In this document: piece by piece, positions 33,782 through 45,557 of the stretch
How positions within the stretch are numbered: position 1 is the stretch's first letter
Layout: the number at the start of each line of letters is the position of its first letter
From: Meconema thalassinum
Taxonomy: Eukaryota; Arthropoda; Insecta; Orthoptera; Tettigoniidae
Reading direction: 5' to 3'
NCBI GenBank assembly: GCA_946902985.2
Contig: OX336388.2
Location: 1,390,368,223 to 1,390,432,222, forward strand
Length of the DNA stretch: 64,000 nucleotides
Program-made: the position numbers and the translations under genes
Notes under the pieces: model-generated
The model's input: only the letters and a program-made list of their open reading frames with translations
Database searches by the model: none
What the model was told of the DNA's origin: nothing

Positions 33782-34199
33782 ACTAGAGATCTAAGTTAGC
33801 CTAGATGTTTACACCAAATTTCACTAAATTTAATTTAATTATTACTACCTAATAGAATTAATCTAATTACCTACCAATAAAGAAGAATGTGAAATACGTA
33901 TATCTTCCAATCGGGTGAAGTCTCGTAAAAGCACCACTGCTCTACTTGGTTCAAACAGTGATTGAAGAAGTCACCGAATCTTTGGATACACGTTCCCACA
34001 ACTTAGTTTAAGTTTATTAAATTATCAACAAGAATTTCTAAATACTATCAATATTCCGTATTACACTTGATCTAAGGAATGTAACTTTATAGATTTTAAG
34101 CCTCTGTTATAATATTTTACCACTTTTATCAAATATTTACACTAGCTGCTAGTTCACTACACTTTCACTGTGACGCCATCTTGGAGCTCAAGGCTCAAA

Positions 34200-35390
34200 A
34201 TAGTAATACAATAAATAAATACGATGTTCTCAGGGTGCTGTACAAAACAGCGTTAGGGATTCTGTTCGTTCATGGCATTTCATTATGTGATATCTTTCAC
34301 ACCCCTCACAACACCTCTCACCCACGCAGTCCTCGGCAGGGTTGTGGTAAGTCTTCTTTCGTCATAGTTTGTAGAGGAAACCATGAACCACTAGTCTGGT
34401 GAACATGTGTCGCAACTCATAGTTTGCCCTACTCCAGTTTTTTGATGCCATGGCGTCAGTCGTATAGAATTATTCCCATATGTTCTGTGTATTCTCCTGC
34501 ACCTCCCTAAGTAGCTGTTTGTATGCTGGAGTAGTTGGGAGGAGCATCTGTAGAAGCAGATCCTCTATCAGGAATAGCTCGCCACTCATTTCGTAAACGA
34601 GTCTGGACTGTGTGCACCAGGGCCGTGCATTGGGCAAGGTACAGCAGTGCTAGCGAGAAATTTACTCGTGCCAGCGAAGCGCAGCCCTATCCTGCCCATT
34701 TCTGACCAGTGCAGCACGACAGCACACTAGCACTGCAGCTCTTATTAGTCGCACAAGTACTGTCCATTTGACCGGGCACTGCAGTTTAGTACTGAGCGCA
34801 GAGCCTGGACACTAGGGGAACTAGAGCCCACATTTTGTCATATGCGTGTGGTCTGCCGTGCTCATGACGTATTTTGTGCATGGGGAGGACAAAACTAGTA
34901 TAGTGGGAAAGTCACACATTAAAGAAACACACCAAAGACGTATACAGCATGATATTTGGACGTACATGAACCAGGTCTGCAACAAGGATACAGGAATGTG
35001 CATACTTTTTGAGGGATGCAGCAGGAGCAGCGAGATATAGCTTAATAATCCTAAAAATGGAATCAAGCATATTGGCAATCATGCATGTGACAGTAACAGG
35101 GGCCGGTATGGAATCAGAAGAATTAAAATACATTTTTGAATTTGTTGACATAATGTCACAAACCAGCCGAGGTAGCTACACACGTTACCGTGCATGGTCA
35201 GAGTACTCCGAACTCGAAAGACCACACACAGCCACTTCGTACATTTCATCATTAATTTCATTTGTTATTAACTCCTCTCATGAGATTGGCGTCAGGAATG
35301 GCAACTATCCGTAATATCATTCCCACAAGGAAACCGTCTCACCACACCCCCTACCTCATAGCAACCGGAATAATTACGGGTAGAACACAT
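34200..35390. other. Gene-free stretch
   Basis: No recognisable ORF. Near 34617-34760 the sequence 'ccagggccgtgcattggg' and alternating GCAC/GTGC motifs may be part of a hAT-like end (a similar 'ccagggccgtgggg' occurs near 46808), but no partner end was seen. Confidence 0.4.
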
Positions 35391-35394
35391 TACA

Positions 35395-36130
35395 TTATTA
35401 TTATTATTGTTCTTTATTTGTTTCACCCAACTTTGGGGTACATGAAGTCAATAACTTTTAATTGTTTTGAGCTTTCCTTTTGGCCCAGTATTGCCTCATC
35501 CTTTGAGATCTTGCTCCCCTTTCTTCGGCAGAGATGTGGATCGTACGCTTTTGTTGGAGTTTCACTTGGAACCGTTGTTTCTCATCCTTGGTGACGGATT
35601 TGGCTGTTTTGTCCATGAGCATGGTGTCTGTAATTTGGAGTTCCACGAGGTCTTTCTCGGTTTCCTTAAACCAAAGAGTTTTTTTTATTACTGAAGTGGT
35701 CGAAGATCTTTTTGGTTAATCAATTTGAATTCATCCGGAGGATGGGCCCATAAAAATCAATTCTCCGTTTTCTTATTGTGTCCGAGAGTTTTTCAGTTTT
35801 TGGTAAAGAGTTTCGTTCCTGACATGGATTAATTTGTTATTATGAAATTTGGGGCCTAAGATTTTGCGTATTATCTTTCTTTCCTTGACCTCCAACCTTT
35901 CAAGCAGTCCCTGGGTGGTGAGAGACAATGTTTCGGCTGCATATAAGGCTTCTGGTTTAATTACCGTGTTATAATGTCTTATCTTGGTATTCCAGGTGAG
36001 AGACTTCTTGTTATTGTTTGTTTATTCAACTTTATTTCTCCTAGATGCCATTGTCTTTTTCTCTAGTGCATTCCAGCCGATCCTTTCCCCTAGATATTTA
36101 AATTCTTTGATGATGTCTTTGTATTGTTTA
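35395..36130 (-). pseudogene. 3' end of another LINE reverse transcriptase
   Basis: On the minus strand: EFKYLGERIGWNALEKK, then TKIRHYNTVIKPEALYAAETLSLTTQGLLERLEVKERKIIRKILGPKFHNNKLIHVRNETLYQKL. Further on is ENGELIFMGPSS and ITDTMLMDKTAKSVTKDEKQRFQVKLQQKR..., ending near an ATT repeat tail (35395-35412). This is the post-RT region of a LINE family different from A and B. Stops and a frame change occur near 35700-35770. Confidence 0.7.
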
Positions 36131-36246
36131 TTGTTATTATTATTATTTATTTACCAAAAATTGTGCCTACAATTTGTGGTCGGCAGAGAGGGAAAGGGCA
36201 AGCCCCACATACACATCAGTGTCTCCATCTCCGTTCATTAAATCTA

Positions 36247-36400
36247 TGGCTGTTTGCCAAATGATGAACACTCTACACTCGCAGTCCACACTCTCAAGTA
36301 CGCTTGCACTCGATCACTCTGTCCACACTCGAAGTGGAAACACTCGGTAATTTGGAACGTATCTGCACTCGCTCTCCCTGGGCGCGGCGTGCGAAGTATG
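36247..36400. repeat. Left partner of an inverted terminus pair (GGCTGTTTGCCAAAT)
   Basis: GGCTGTTTGCCAAAT begins here and is followed by many CACTC/GAGTG words (gcttgcactcgatc). The same 15 bases occur inverted near 55801-55815, with similar CACTCG-rich sequence inside. TAT adjoins both tips on the outside. This could be two ends of one element or two copies of a MITE end. Confidence 0.5.
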
Positions 36401-36787
36401 AACACTGGCGGCACGAACAGCTGACCACCTCATGTTTACATTCGTTGCGATCTGATTATCGCGAATAAGAAGGGGTACATCGTGTATTTGGCTCCGGCAA
36501 CTTAAGTATGTGAGAAAAGTAAGCTAATGAGTAGCCGTGGGATACATACATACATACATGGTTTATTTGCAAATGTGGACACTGTCCATGGTGGCAAATT
36601 ACAATAAATACACAAAACAATTCACAACCACAAAAATTTTAGAAAATTAGGACTAATTAGAAAATAAGTAATAGCTGCTAAGAGAAGAAACCGGTAATCG
36701 TAAAAATAATCATTCTAATAACAGAAATAAACATAAAATACTAAACATTTACACTTTCTTTCATTGCTTCAACTTATGCACCGTTCA

Positions 36788-39575
36788 TCACTGCCTCTTA
36801 ATCTGGTGCTTTTTCACCAACTCCTTAAATTTACCAACATCAGAAGGCAAAGGGCTGAAAATGCCCCCTGGCAAACTGTTCCATTCTATTTCCCCCCTCC
36901 CAATGAACGAATATTTGCCCCAGTTACTTTTCCACTGACTTAATTTCAATTTACAACAATGACTGTATCTGCCCATATATGAACTTTCCTTTCCCAATCT
37001 CTCATGAATATCTTCCCATGCAATTTCCCCCTTGTAAGCTAAGAAAATACCCCCTAGTCTTGCTCTTGAACGTCTATCAGCCAGACTTTCCCATCCCAAA
37101 TCCTGTATCATCCTACTTACACTACTCGTCGATCTGTGGTCCTCCATTACATACCTGGCGGCCTTCCTTTGCACTCCTTCCAATTCCTTTATTAAATACA
37201 TTTGATATGGATCCCACACTCCCCCAGCATATTCCAGCAGAGGACGGACTAGGGACATGTATGCCCTTTCCCTAATCTCTCTGCCAGCGCCTTTAAAGAC
37301 TCGCATAACCATATGCAGTGACTTGTATGCTTTCTTTACTATTTCCCTTATGTGCTTACCCCAGTGAAAATTCCCACCCCCCACAGTTACACCTAAATAC
37401 CTACATTCGTCCCCAAATACAACTTTATTTTCCCCCTGAATATTCAAAAACAATATGATTCCTTTTGTTAACAAATCTCACTGCCTGACATTTCTTTGAA
37501 TTTATCATCATATCACTTTTATCCGCCCAGCTTTGTATGTCCGTCAAGTCCCTCTGCAATATGCCGCAGTCATCCGGGTGATTTATCCTCCTGTATACTA
37601 CTATATCATCAGCAAATAATCTTATCTGGGATGATATTTTAACTCCTATGTCGTTTATGTAAATGAGAAATAGTAAAGGACCCAATTTACTCCCCTGAGG
37701 TACCCCCCTCCCCACCCTAGACTGTTCTGACACTGACCCACCAACCCTTACCCTCTGACTTCTCCCCTCCAAAAATGATCTCACCCATTGAACTACTCTC
37801 CTGTCCAATCCTATCGCCTCCATTTTCCTTAACAGAATACCATGATTGACCATATCAAAAGCCTTTGATAGGTCAACTGCAATGCAGTCAACTTGACCTC
37901 TGTTATCCAAGGCCTCACTGATATCCTGCTGAAAGCCTGCTAGCTGCGATTCACACGAAAATCCCTCTCTGAAACCATGCTGTTTATTTCCCAACCACTT
38001 ACTACTCCCTAAGCATTCCCTTATGTATTCATTCATAATTCCCTCAAAAATTTTGCATATAATACATGTTAGACTGACAGGTCTGTAGCTATCACTATCC
38101 CCCCTTCCCCCTCTCCCTTTATATACCGGAACTACCAGAGCCTGTTTCCAGTCCTCAGGCACTACCCCATTATTTAGACAAAAATCAAACAGAAATCTTA
38201 AATAAGGCACAATGTTCCATCCCATAACCTTTAACAATTCCCCATTTATCCCATCTACCCTGGCTGATTTTCTTGACCCTAATCCCCGTATTGCATTATA
38301 GATATCCTTATTTACATAACTTAATTTCTTACCCTCCTCAATACCCTGCTCTCCTCCCTGATCCACATTTCCCTCCCCTGTAATTCCTACCACCTTACCA
38401 TATACCTTATTAAATGCCTCAGCCTTCTGCCCATCTTCCAGCAGCAGCGTTCCATCTTCTCCCTCGATATCAGGTATGCGGCCTTGAACCCCTCTTACTC
38501 TCCTGAAATAGACATACATATTCCTCCACCGTTCCTTGAAAGTCGTACCCCCGCCAACTAGCCTACCCATAAAATGTTTATTTGCTACTATCTTAGCCCT
38601 AACCAGTTCCCTCCTCAACCTATTTAATTCTATTCGGTGGCCTATCCCCTTCCTAATCTTATTGCTTTCTAATCTACATTTCTTCTTTAATCTTCTTACC
38701 TCCTTATTGTAATAAAGTGGATCAGTAGTCGCCCCTACTTTTTTAAATGGCACATGTAATTTTTCACAATCCAGAATTATTGTTTTCAAACCAGCCCACA
38801 GACTATCTACATCTAGTCCCCTCTCTATCCACTGATTGAAATTTTCAGCTAAGTAACTACCAATCATTTCCTTATTAGCTTTGTAGTACTGTTTCACCAA
38901 TCTTGTCTCCCTCTTGACCTGCCTCTCAATGCTCAACTTTACCTCTACTAAAACAGCCTTGTGGTCACATATCCCTTCAATTATCTCTGATTTGACCCAA
39001 ATATCCTCAGGCTTTATCAAAAACACATCCAATAAGCTGTTCCCCCTAGTGCATCCCTCAATAACTTGAACAAAGCCCCCCTCCCATATGATTTTGTTGG
39101 CCAGCGATTGGTAATGTTCTTGAGAGTCAGCCCTACCCTCCCAGTCCACTCCTGGCATATTAAAATCACCCCCTACAATTATATTTCTTCCTGCCCTGTC
39201 AGCCTCCATAGCATAATTTACTAAAGTTGTTCCTAAATTGACATCCCTTTCCCCCCTTCCTGTTCTATATACACCCAAAATATCTACCATATCTTTAAAA
39301 CCAACCCTAACCCCCAGAATCTCATTTTCCTCATCTGTAAAAACTAGGCGACTCCTAAATATATCCTTAACTAATATAAAAAACCCACCCCCCGTGCTTC
39401 CCCTATCCCTCCTGTATATCATATAACCCATAGGAAATACCTCTCCTTCCACAACATTATCCACTAGCCATGACTCAACCCCGATTATAACATCTGGATC
39501 ATATATTTCCACCATGGTTCCAAATGTTATGCCTTTTCTGACTACACTACGACAGTTTACCAGAAGGCATCTCAA
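36788..39575 (-). pseudogene. LINE B copy 1 ORF2, one frameshift
   Basis: The endonuclease starts LLVNCRSVVRKG and has DPDVIIGVESWL (catalytic E), GGDFNMPGVDW and ICDHKAVLVEV (catalytic D/H). The RT has SYRPVSLTCIICKIFEGIM, KQHGFREGFSCESQL, VDLSKAFDMVNH, GVPQGSKLGPLLFLIYIND and LFADDIVVYR. A 2-bp deletion relative to copy 2 near 37433-37438 (ttcaggggg versus ttcagtagggg) shifts the frame before ENKVVFGDECRYLG. The C-terminal part 37474-36788 then reads on intact to KHQIKRQ and a stop. No ATG precedes the endonuclease; the first in-frame ATG is about codon 21 of the similarity (FGTMVE). Confidence 0.9.
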
Positions 39576-39639
39576 TCCTCCTTCATATTCTTCACAAAAA
39601 TGAGATTGCTCACCTCTTACATACCTTATCTGATTTTTT

Positions 39640-40597
39640 GCAAGCTCTTTACTATTCGTTCAAAGAGTTGCCCTAATTTTACAGAGCCCCATCATTTAAA
39701 TGTAGGCCATCCCACCCCAAGTCACAGTCTTGAACCCATACCCCTGAATTAACAAATATCGCCCCCTCTTCTCCACACACCCAGTCAAGTACCCCCATTC
39801 ACTCCATCAATATATCGTGGATCTACATCCCTTCTATGCAGTATGCCGCTTACAATAATGGACGTTTCAGGATATTTCCTCCTACATGTCCTGATCAAAT
39901 TTTTCATGACATTTCCAATTGTGTCTGGCGTACCACTGCTTCTAACATCGTTTGTGCCTACATGAATGACCATCGATGCTACATTACGTTCTCCGTCCAT
40001 GGATTCCACTTGCTTTCTGAGCTGCCCCGTACGTATTCCAGGGAAACAAATTACGTCGGCTTTTTCTACTCGAAGCCGTCTGATTATCGAGTCTCCAACA
40101 ATGATCGATACAGGTCCCTCTTCTGTTCGCCCGCAATGGTCGTTTGATACAACCGCATCACCAGCTTCATGAACCTTCTTCGGCCGCCGTTCATTCATGT
40201 TCTCTGCCTGCCGGGTACGTCCGATTACCTGCTCAGTCAGATGGTTAACGCCCCTGTCCGCAGGAACATGAACTACACTCTCCGGCGCTTGTAGCCGTTC
40301 AGCTATTTTGTTGGACCCTTCCTGAAAGCACCCATCAGATGCTGCCCTCTGCACGTCAAGCACTGAACTTAAATTTAAATGTGACGATTCATATTTCGCT
40401 ATTACTTCACTCATGTATCTATTTTCCTGTTTCACACGCTCTAACTCTGCCACTACATTGTCAAACTCCAATTTGAACAGCCTAAGTACCTCGTCCCGAC
40501 TTTCGATTTCCTTATTCAATGCTTTGCACTCACCACACTTAAAAACACCAGGGTAAAGGCTTCCATGTCTGATGAAGGATAATATAATTTGCAGCAT
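39640..40597 (-). pseudogene. LINE B copy 1 ORF1: coiled coil plus esterase
   Basis: ATG 40597 opens MLQIILSFIRHG. A CGEC pair and a long coiled coil follow (EIESRDEVLRLFKLEFDNVVAELERVKQENRY, about residues 30-62). After a linker comes the SGNH esterase: IIVGDSIIRRL (block I), IHVGTNDVRSSGTPD (block III). A frameshift ends the frame at 39785. The next frame has WDGLHLN (block V), and after another shift KLGQLFERIVKSLQK with TAA near 39633. It pairs with ORF2 in the RNP (family knowledge). Confidence 0.85.
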
Positions 40598-40644
40598 TTC
40601 TACCCTGATAGGCCTACCTGCTACTGCAGTGTATTGCTTAAGAA

Positions 40645-42160
40645 TAAACCCTACATTTATTTCTTTAGCATTTTACTTCCATTTAGTCCAATGAGATAGT
40701 GCTCAATCACTTGTTAGTGGCGTAAAATTTATTACTTACTTAGGCCTAGGTTACCTACTGAATAAACTGGGGGTTAAGCTTTCAATCTCTTTCATTGGGG
40801 AGCATTCCATGAATTCTGAATCTCATCCAACTCCAATTTTCTTGTGTAGTAGAGGTGTACTGTAATCCCTATCAGAAGGTATTGGTAAGGACACCATAAC
40901 GATCCTGGTACATAATCTTGGAGAACCAGGTTCAATTCCCGATTAATGCATGGTCGACATAAAAATAGAGATGCTGTGGCTCAAAATTGTGAAATTTGAT
41001 GGTATTGGTTAAACGTTTTCTATAATTGCAACGGTTTGAGATCTCAGGGTGTTAGAATTATCCCCTTGTAGGGTTCTTCAAAATGTCAGTATATAAACAG
41101 ACACAGGCCTCTTGCATGTAGTAGGCAGGACATGGGGCCTTTTAGGCTGCACCACATACCTGACCAATCATAACTTTTCAGGCCACGTTAAAACTACTAG
41201 CTTGAGAATAATTACCTACCGCCATGTTATGGTACAGCTTCCAAAACCAAGAAGATAGGCTATGGTATGTGTTCCTCTTAGTTTAATAATCAGTTCAAGA
41301 AACCTGCAATAACAACTTGTGACATTTCCACACACTTTATAGTTTTAAGAGTCTGTATTCTTACCTGCGATAAATGTTTCCCAGCTCGTCAAAAGAGGGT
41401 AAATAGATGTGTGGTATAACGCCTGCATCATATTGACTGCGTAAAGAGTGGTACTATACTACAGAAGCCATGAATTCCGTTGTGCACACAAGTAATGGCA
41501 AGAAATAGAAGGACTAGCTAGTCATAAATAGAATTTTAAAATTAGTACTTTTATTGTATTTTTGCCTTCTTTCTGCTATTTTTCTAAGAGTTTCACTGAA
41601 CAAGTGAACACTGTGCCCACGTTAAGCCTGCTTTAAATAGGGAGTATTTTCACATCTAGTGAATAACTTAATTATTAAACATGACAAACATACACTCACA
41701 AAGGCAGCTAAGTCACTCTGGTGTGTTGTCCAAGTGCCATGCTAGCTTTCAATTCATCCTAGAAAAAGCAGGTTTTAGAGTCTATTTCAAATCGAGCAGC
41801 ATGCATTCAAATTCTAGCATGGTATATTGCTTTTTTTCTCATTTCAGATTAACTGCATTCTGACTAGTTGACAAATCAGTGCATATGACATGCATATGAG
41901 AGATGCATTGAGACACTGACTCGCATACACACAGGAGTACTTTCTGTTATTGCCATTGTCCTAGAAGAACAATGTAATCCAAACAGGTTCAGAAAAAGTA
42001 TTTTTTCTAAATGCATAGAGTAACTTACATCAATCATTAGGTTGCTTCTAACAATATAATACTTCCACTCCTCAGCACTGAATACTATTCTTAGAGTTTT
42101 GTTAAAAAAAGAGAGTTCTACAGTAGTATAGCGGGACAGTCATGCTTCATTCTCGGAACA
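40645..42160. other. Gene-free stretch with a diverged SINE piece
   Basis: The segment 'gagatctcagggtgttagaattatcccc..gcaggac' (about 41036-41125) is a faint relative of the SINE at 42168-42405. Otherwise I see no features. Confidence 0.4.
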
Positions 42161-42167
42161 TCCTTAA

Positions 42168-42405
42168 TCAAATAATAATAATAATAATAATGTTATTGGT
42201 TTTACTTTCCTTTAACTACTGCAGTTTTTAGAGATGCCAGGGTGCCAGAATTTCCACCCAAAAGGGTATCTTTAACATGCCAGAAAATCTGTGATACGAC
42301 TCCCTCTCATTTATGCACCAACTGACTGAGCCAGGATTCAACCCTGCAACCTTAGGAACAGCAGGCGAAAACATTTCCCCTGCGCCATGCGCCTAAATCA
42401 GGCAG
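42168..42405 (-). repeat. tRNA-derived SINE with ATT-repeat tail
   Basis: On the minus strand the head has TGGCGCAGGGG (A box) and GGTTGAATCCTGGCTCAG (B box). The body ends 'accctggcatctc', followed by an ATT microsatellite tail (complement of AATAATAATAATAATAATG, 42174-42192). The target duplication was not resolved. Confidence 0.65.
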
Positions 42406-43044
42406 CACATCCTGTTGAATGAAAACAGGCCTATTATGCAAAATTGTGATGCACCACATGTTGAACCAATGTTGCAATTTTTACTGTTTATAAATATTTT
42501 CTGGAATAAAAGGTTGGAACACATTTAAATTAATGTAAACTGTACAGATATGAATTGAAATTAAATTTCATTTCTCTATTTTATTGACTCTTCATATTAT
42601 ACATTTTTGTTTTCTTCTCATGTATATTGCAGCAATTCCACAAGGGAGGTCTCCCATTTCTTCAGTCTTGGTGTAGATCCTGTCCTGGAGGCAGATGGCA
42701 TCGACAGGGTTACTGGATGGAGGGGAGAGAATGTAAATGTTTTCAATATAATGGGGCTTATTATAAGCTTCCTTGACAAATTCCTCACCTGCCAATGTAA
42801 AGACAGAGATTAGCCAAATTAGGTGCTTAAAAACATTTCAAAATTATGCAGTCATAACACAAGGAAAAATTGTTATACATGCACTTCAACAAAAGTTTGG
42901 AACACTGGCATACAGAGTAGTCATACCATATTGTTGCTTCATTGGAGGAGCTTGGACATAGTGGTCATTTAGCCCCGTGTACTTTTCTGTGTAGGCCTAT
43001 GTACAAGAAAAGTCTGAAGGCTGCAGTAGTGTGTGTATTTGTAA

Positions 43045-43195
43045 TTCAGGTAAGGATTGGGAAGGAGGCGGCTATGGTTTAAGTTAGGAACCATCCCAGC
43101 ATTTGCATGGAGTCGAATTGGGAAACCACAGAAAACCACTTCCAGGATGTATGAGGAGGGAATCGAACCCACCTCTTCTAACGAGGGAGTTAGCA
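43045..43195 (-). repeat. SINE fragment (same body as 13178-13568)
   Basis: It contains 'gggaaaccacagaaaaccac' and 'gggaatcgaacccacc', the body and B-box complement of the SINE at 13178-13568. The ends are degraded. Confidence 0.6.
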
Positions 43196-43419
43196 CAAGT
43201 TGCGATCGCAATTGCAAAATAGTTGTGGTTTGCATGTAAGAGTTTTACATCTACATTGCAAGTAAGCACACAATATTTGCCATGGACAATTACACTGCAT
43301 CTTACAAGCATGCGCAAGTTCAGTCACCGAGTTCAAAAAATGGGTTGTTGGCAGCTATGGGCAAAAATTAGAGTATAAACATTAAATTTGGAACAGAGGG
43401 TATTCTATTCTTATCACAA

Positions 43420-43626
43420 CTACAATAATTGTGGTGACCAAATCCACACTGCAGGGACGTAGTCACCGTATGTACAATTTCTAACGTCACGAGGACAATT
43501 ATTCCAAATTCTTGTTCCCGACATGAGGAAAGAGTTACTGAATGCAGCCACTGGACTGTAGCTCGATTTGATGACTTCAGACCAGAGAGGTTTAAAACAC
43601 CGCCAGAACATATTTTTGATATTCAA
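43420..43626 (-). pseudogene. Possible LINE RT C-terminal scrap
   Basis: The peptide SSYSPVAAFSNSFLMSGTRIWNNCPRDVRNCTYGDYV resembles the extreme C-terminus of Jockey/CR1 reverse transcriptases (S.....F....R.WN.LP.D.R). It is short, with no other LINE sequence next to it. Confidence 0.35.
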
Positions 43627-44090
43627 ACGCAGTGTGATTTGGAAGACTGCTTAATGCTGTTATTCTTGAAGTGAATGAGATAACTTTGATAAGCAACTCT
43701 GCTTCCGGCACTTTATGCTCTGGTGACATGTTCATCCTCGGAATGTGATTGTGACTTCATACCTTGTGTCCTCGTTTCATCATCAGGGTGATATTACGTA
43801 TTTAAATTAGCTACCCTGGTCACTACTGAACCTCATATATGTGCTAAAGTTCGTAAATATGATATGTTATTTATTGCTATTTTAAAGACGGCTGCCATGT
43901 TTCGACAGCGCTTGCATCTCGTTCAACTGTCATCAAGACTCACTCTAGCGGCACGCACCGAGACGGACACATTGTTGCCCACATGTGGAATACAAAATCA
44001 CTGTTGATAAAAAAAATCATCGGGACGCATTAGGCTGAAAGCATCAAAACTCATTGATCTGGCCGTGTTGGGCCGTAACAATTTTCATGA

Positions 44091-44597
44091 ACAATTGGAT
44101 TGGACAAAACGAAGGTTAGAATGGTTACGTACAGGTGCGGCCTGGCCGTGCGCAGCTAGCGGGGCACGGCTGACACAAAACCATTGGTCTGTGCGCGTTA
44201 GGCTGTCACCTTTGTCATAAACCAATGGATTGGACAAAACGAAGGTCAGGTGTAGACGTGGCCTTGGCCACGCGCAGATAGCGGGGCACGATTAACACAA
44301 AACCCTTGGTCTGTGCGCGTTAGGCTGTAACCATTGTCAAAAACCATTGGATTGGACAAAACAAAGTTTAGAAGGTCAGGTGTAGCCTTGGCCGCACGCA
44401 GCTTGCGGGGCACGGTCGACACAAAACCATTGGTCTGTGCGCGTTAGGCTGTAACCATTGTCAAAAACCATTGGATTGGACAAAATGATGGTTAGAAGGT
44501 CAGGTGTAGGCGTGGTCTTGGCCGCGCATAGCTAGCGGGGCACGGTTGACACAAACCCATTGAACTGGGCGCGTTAGGCTGTAACCATTGTCAAAAC
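44091..44597. repeat. Minisatellite, four units of 122-131 bp
   Basis: Units start near 44091, 44222, 44344 and 44468. Each contains 'attggattggacaaaa', 'gcggggcac', a 'cattggtctgtgcgcgttaggctgt' type segment (diverged in the fourth) and 'accattgtcaaa'. Copies differ by small indels. GC content is higher than the surroundings. No ORF. Confidence 0.88.
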
Positions 44598-44788
44598 CAC
44601 AGTTGTGCGGAAAAAAAAAATACACATATTTATTACAGCGGAGCGATATAGGCCTACTGCATAGTAATTACAGAGCAGATAAAAACACTCATTTCAACCG
44701 TGGAAAAAAATAATCATTACAGAAGCGAAATATTGCACACACTAGCCTAATTAGAGCGGTGAACTGATAGGCCAGTCATCTAAGACAT

Positions 44789-45300
44789 TCTAGGTCGAAA
44801 AAAATTGCAAGGTTCTGATTTTTTGGGATGTTGTTGGGATAGATACCAATAGTGTAAATCCAAGTTTGCAACTTCGAAAGACCTGCTGGGCTAACTTTGT
44901 GGTGCTCGAAAAACCTCGAAATTTACAGACTTTTTCGGTTTTTGGCTTACAACATCCAAAATATGCATTTTATGGTAAAAAAAACACCCCTTACACCTTT
45001 AAAGAAGACAAAATTACTGACAATTTGAGCGCAACTCCAGCTCTGTATGTCTTATAGATCTCGAGATACAACACTTCGAAAATGGGCAATTTTTTCCCAA
45101 ATGTTCGAAATTTGTAGTAAGCTAGTCTTTCGAACAAATTACCGTCTAAAATACTCGTTCTACTAGGAAAGTCATCAAGAGTAAAGTTGTAGATCAGTTA
45201 TTTAGCTTTAATTTAAGCATTAGCAAAACTCTATAAGACCAATAGTTCTCTTGTTATCAGGTAAAACCCAAAAATAGAAAATTGGCTTTTTCAAAAAATG
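44789..45300 (+). repeat. Dispersed repeat of about 510 bp, copy 1
   Basis: Noncoding segment from 'attgcaaggttctgatt' to 'caatagttctcttgttatc'. It is present in inverted orientation at 53890-54405 with clear similarity throughout, including 'gtcttatagatctcgagatacaacactt'. No terminal repeats or coding frame recognised. Confidence 0.8.
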
Positions 45301-45557
45301 TAGCCTGACGAATTATAGGACTTTTTTAAAGGATAAGAAAGACATCAATCAGTGGAAAATGGTTTTTCATGCAAAATTAAATTGAATACAATTAATGATA
45401 ATGAGTAATTTCTTATCAATATTGATGTCACAGTGGCGAAGTGATGGAGGGGCCTCAGCTAACACCTGCGACAGAAACACGCAACACGTCAATTACCTAC
45501 TATTTATTAATAAATTATAACAAAAGTGTAGGTATGTGAAGTTGGGCTTGCCTGCAC

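Larger units (their letters stand above)
29408..34190 (-). mobile_element. Near full-length CR1/Jockey-type LINE (family A)
   Basis: Reading down from about 34190: a 5' region, ORF1 (33781-32756), ORF2 (broken, to about 29818), a 3' UTR, and a tail of ATCT repeats (complement of the TAGA run 29408-29431). ORF1 with an esterase fold plus an APE endonuclease and RT is the layout of CR1/L2-like LINEs. ORF2 overlaps ORF1 in the -1 frame. Exact 5' end and target duplication were not found. Confidence 0.88.
36543..40640 (-). mobile_element. CR1/Jockey-type LINE family B, copy 1
   Basis: Minus-strand element with ORF1 (from 40597), ORF2 (39575-36788) and a 3' UTR containing 'tttgccaccatggacag' (complement). 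It ends in a TATG microsatellite (complement of ATAC repeats at 36543-36560). A closely similar copy in the opposite orientation lies at 48690-52412. Two or more frameshifts make this copy inactive. Confidence 0.9.

Noticed and set aside
44091..44600. CRISPR-like array
   Set aside because: Whole units repeat with no unique spacers; it is a minisatellite in eukaryotic DNA.
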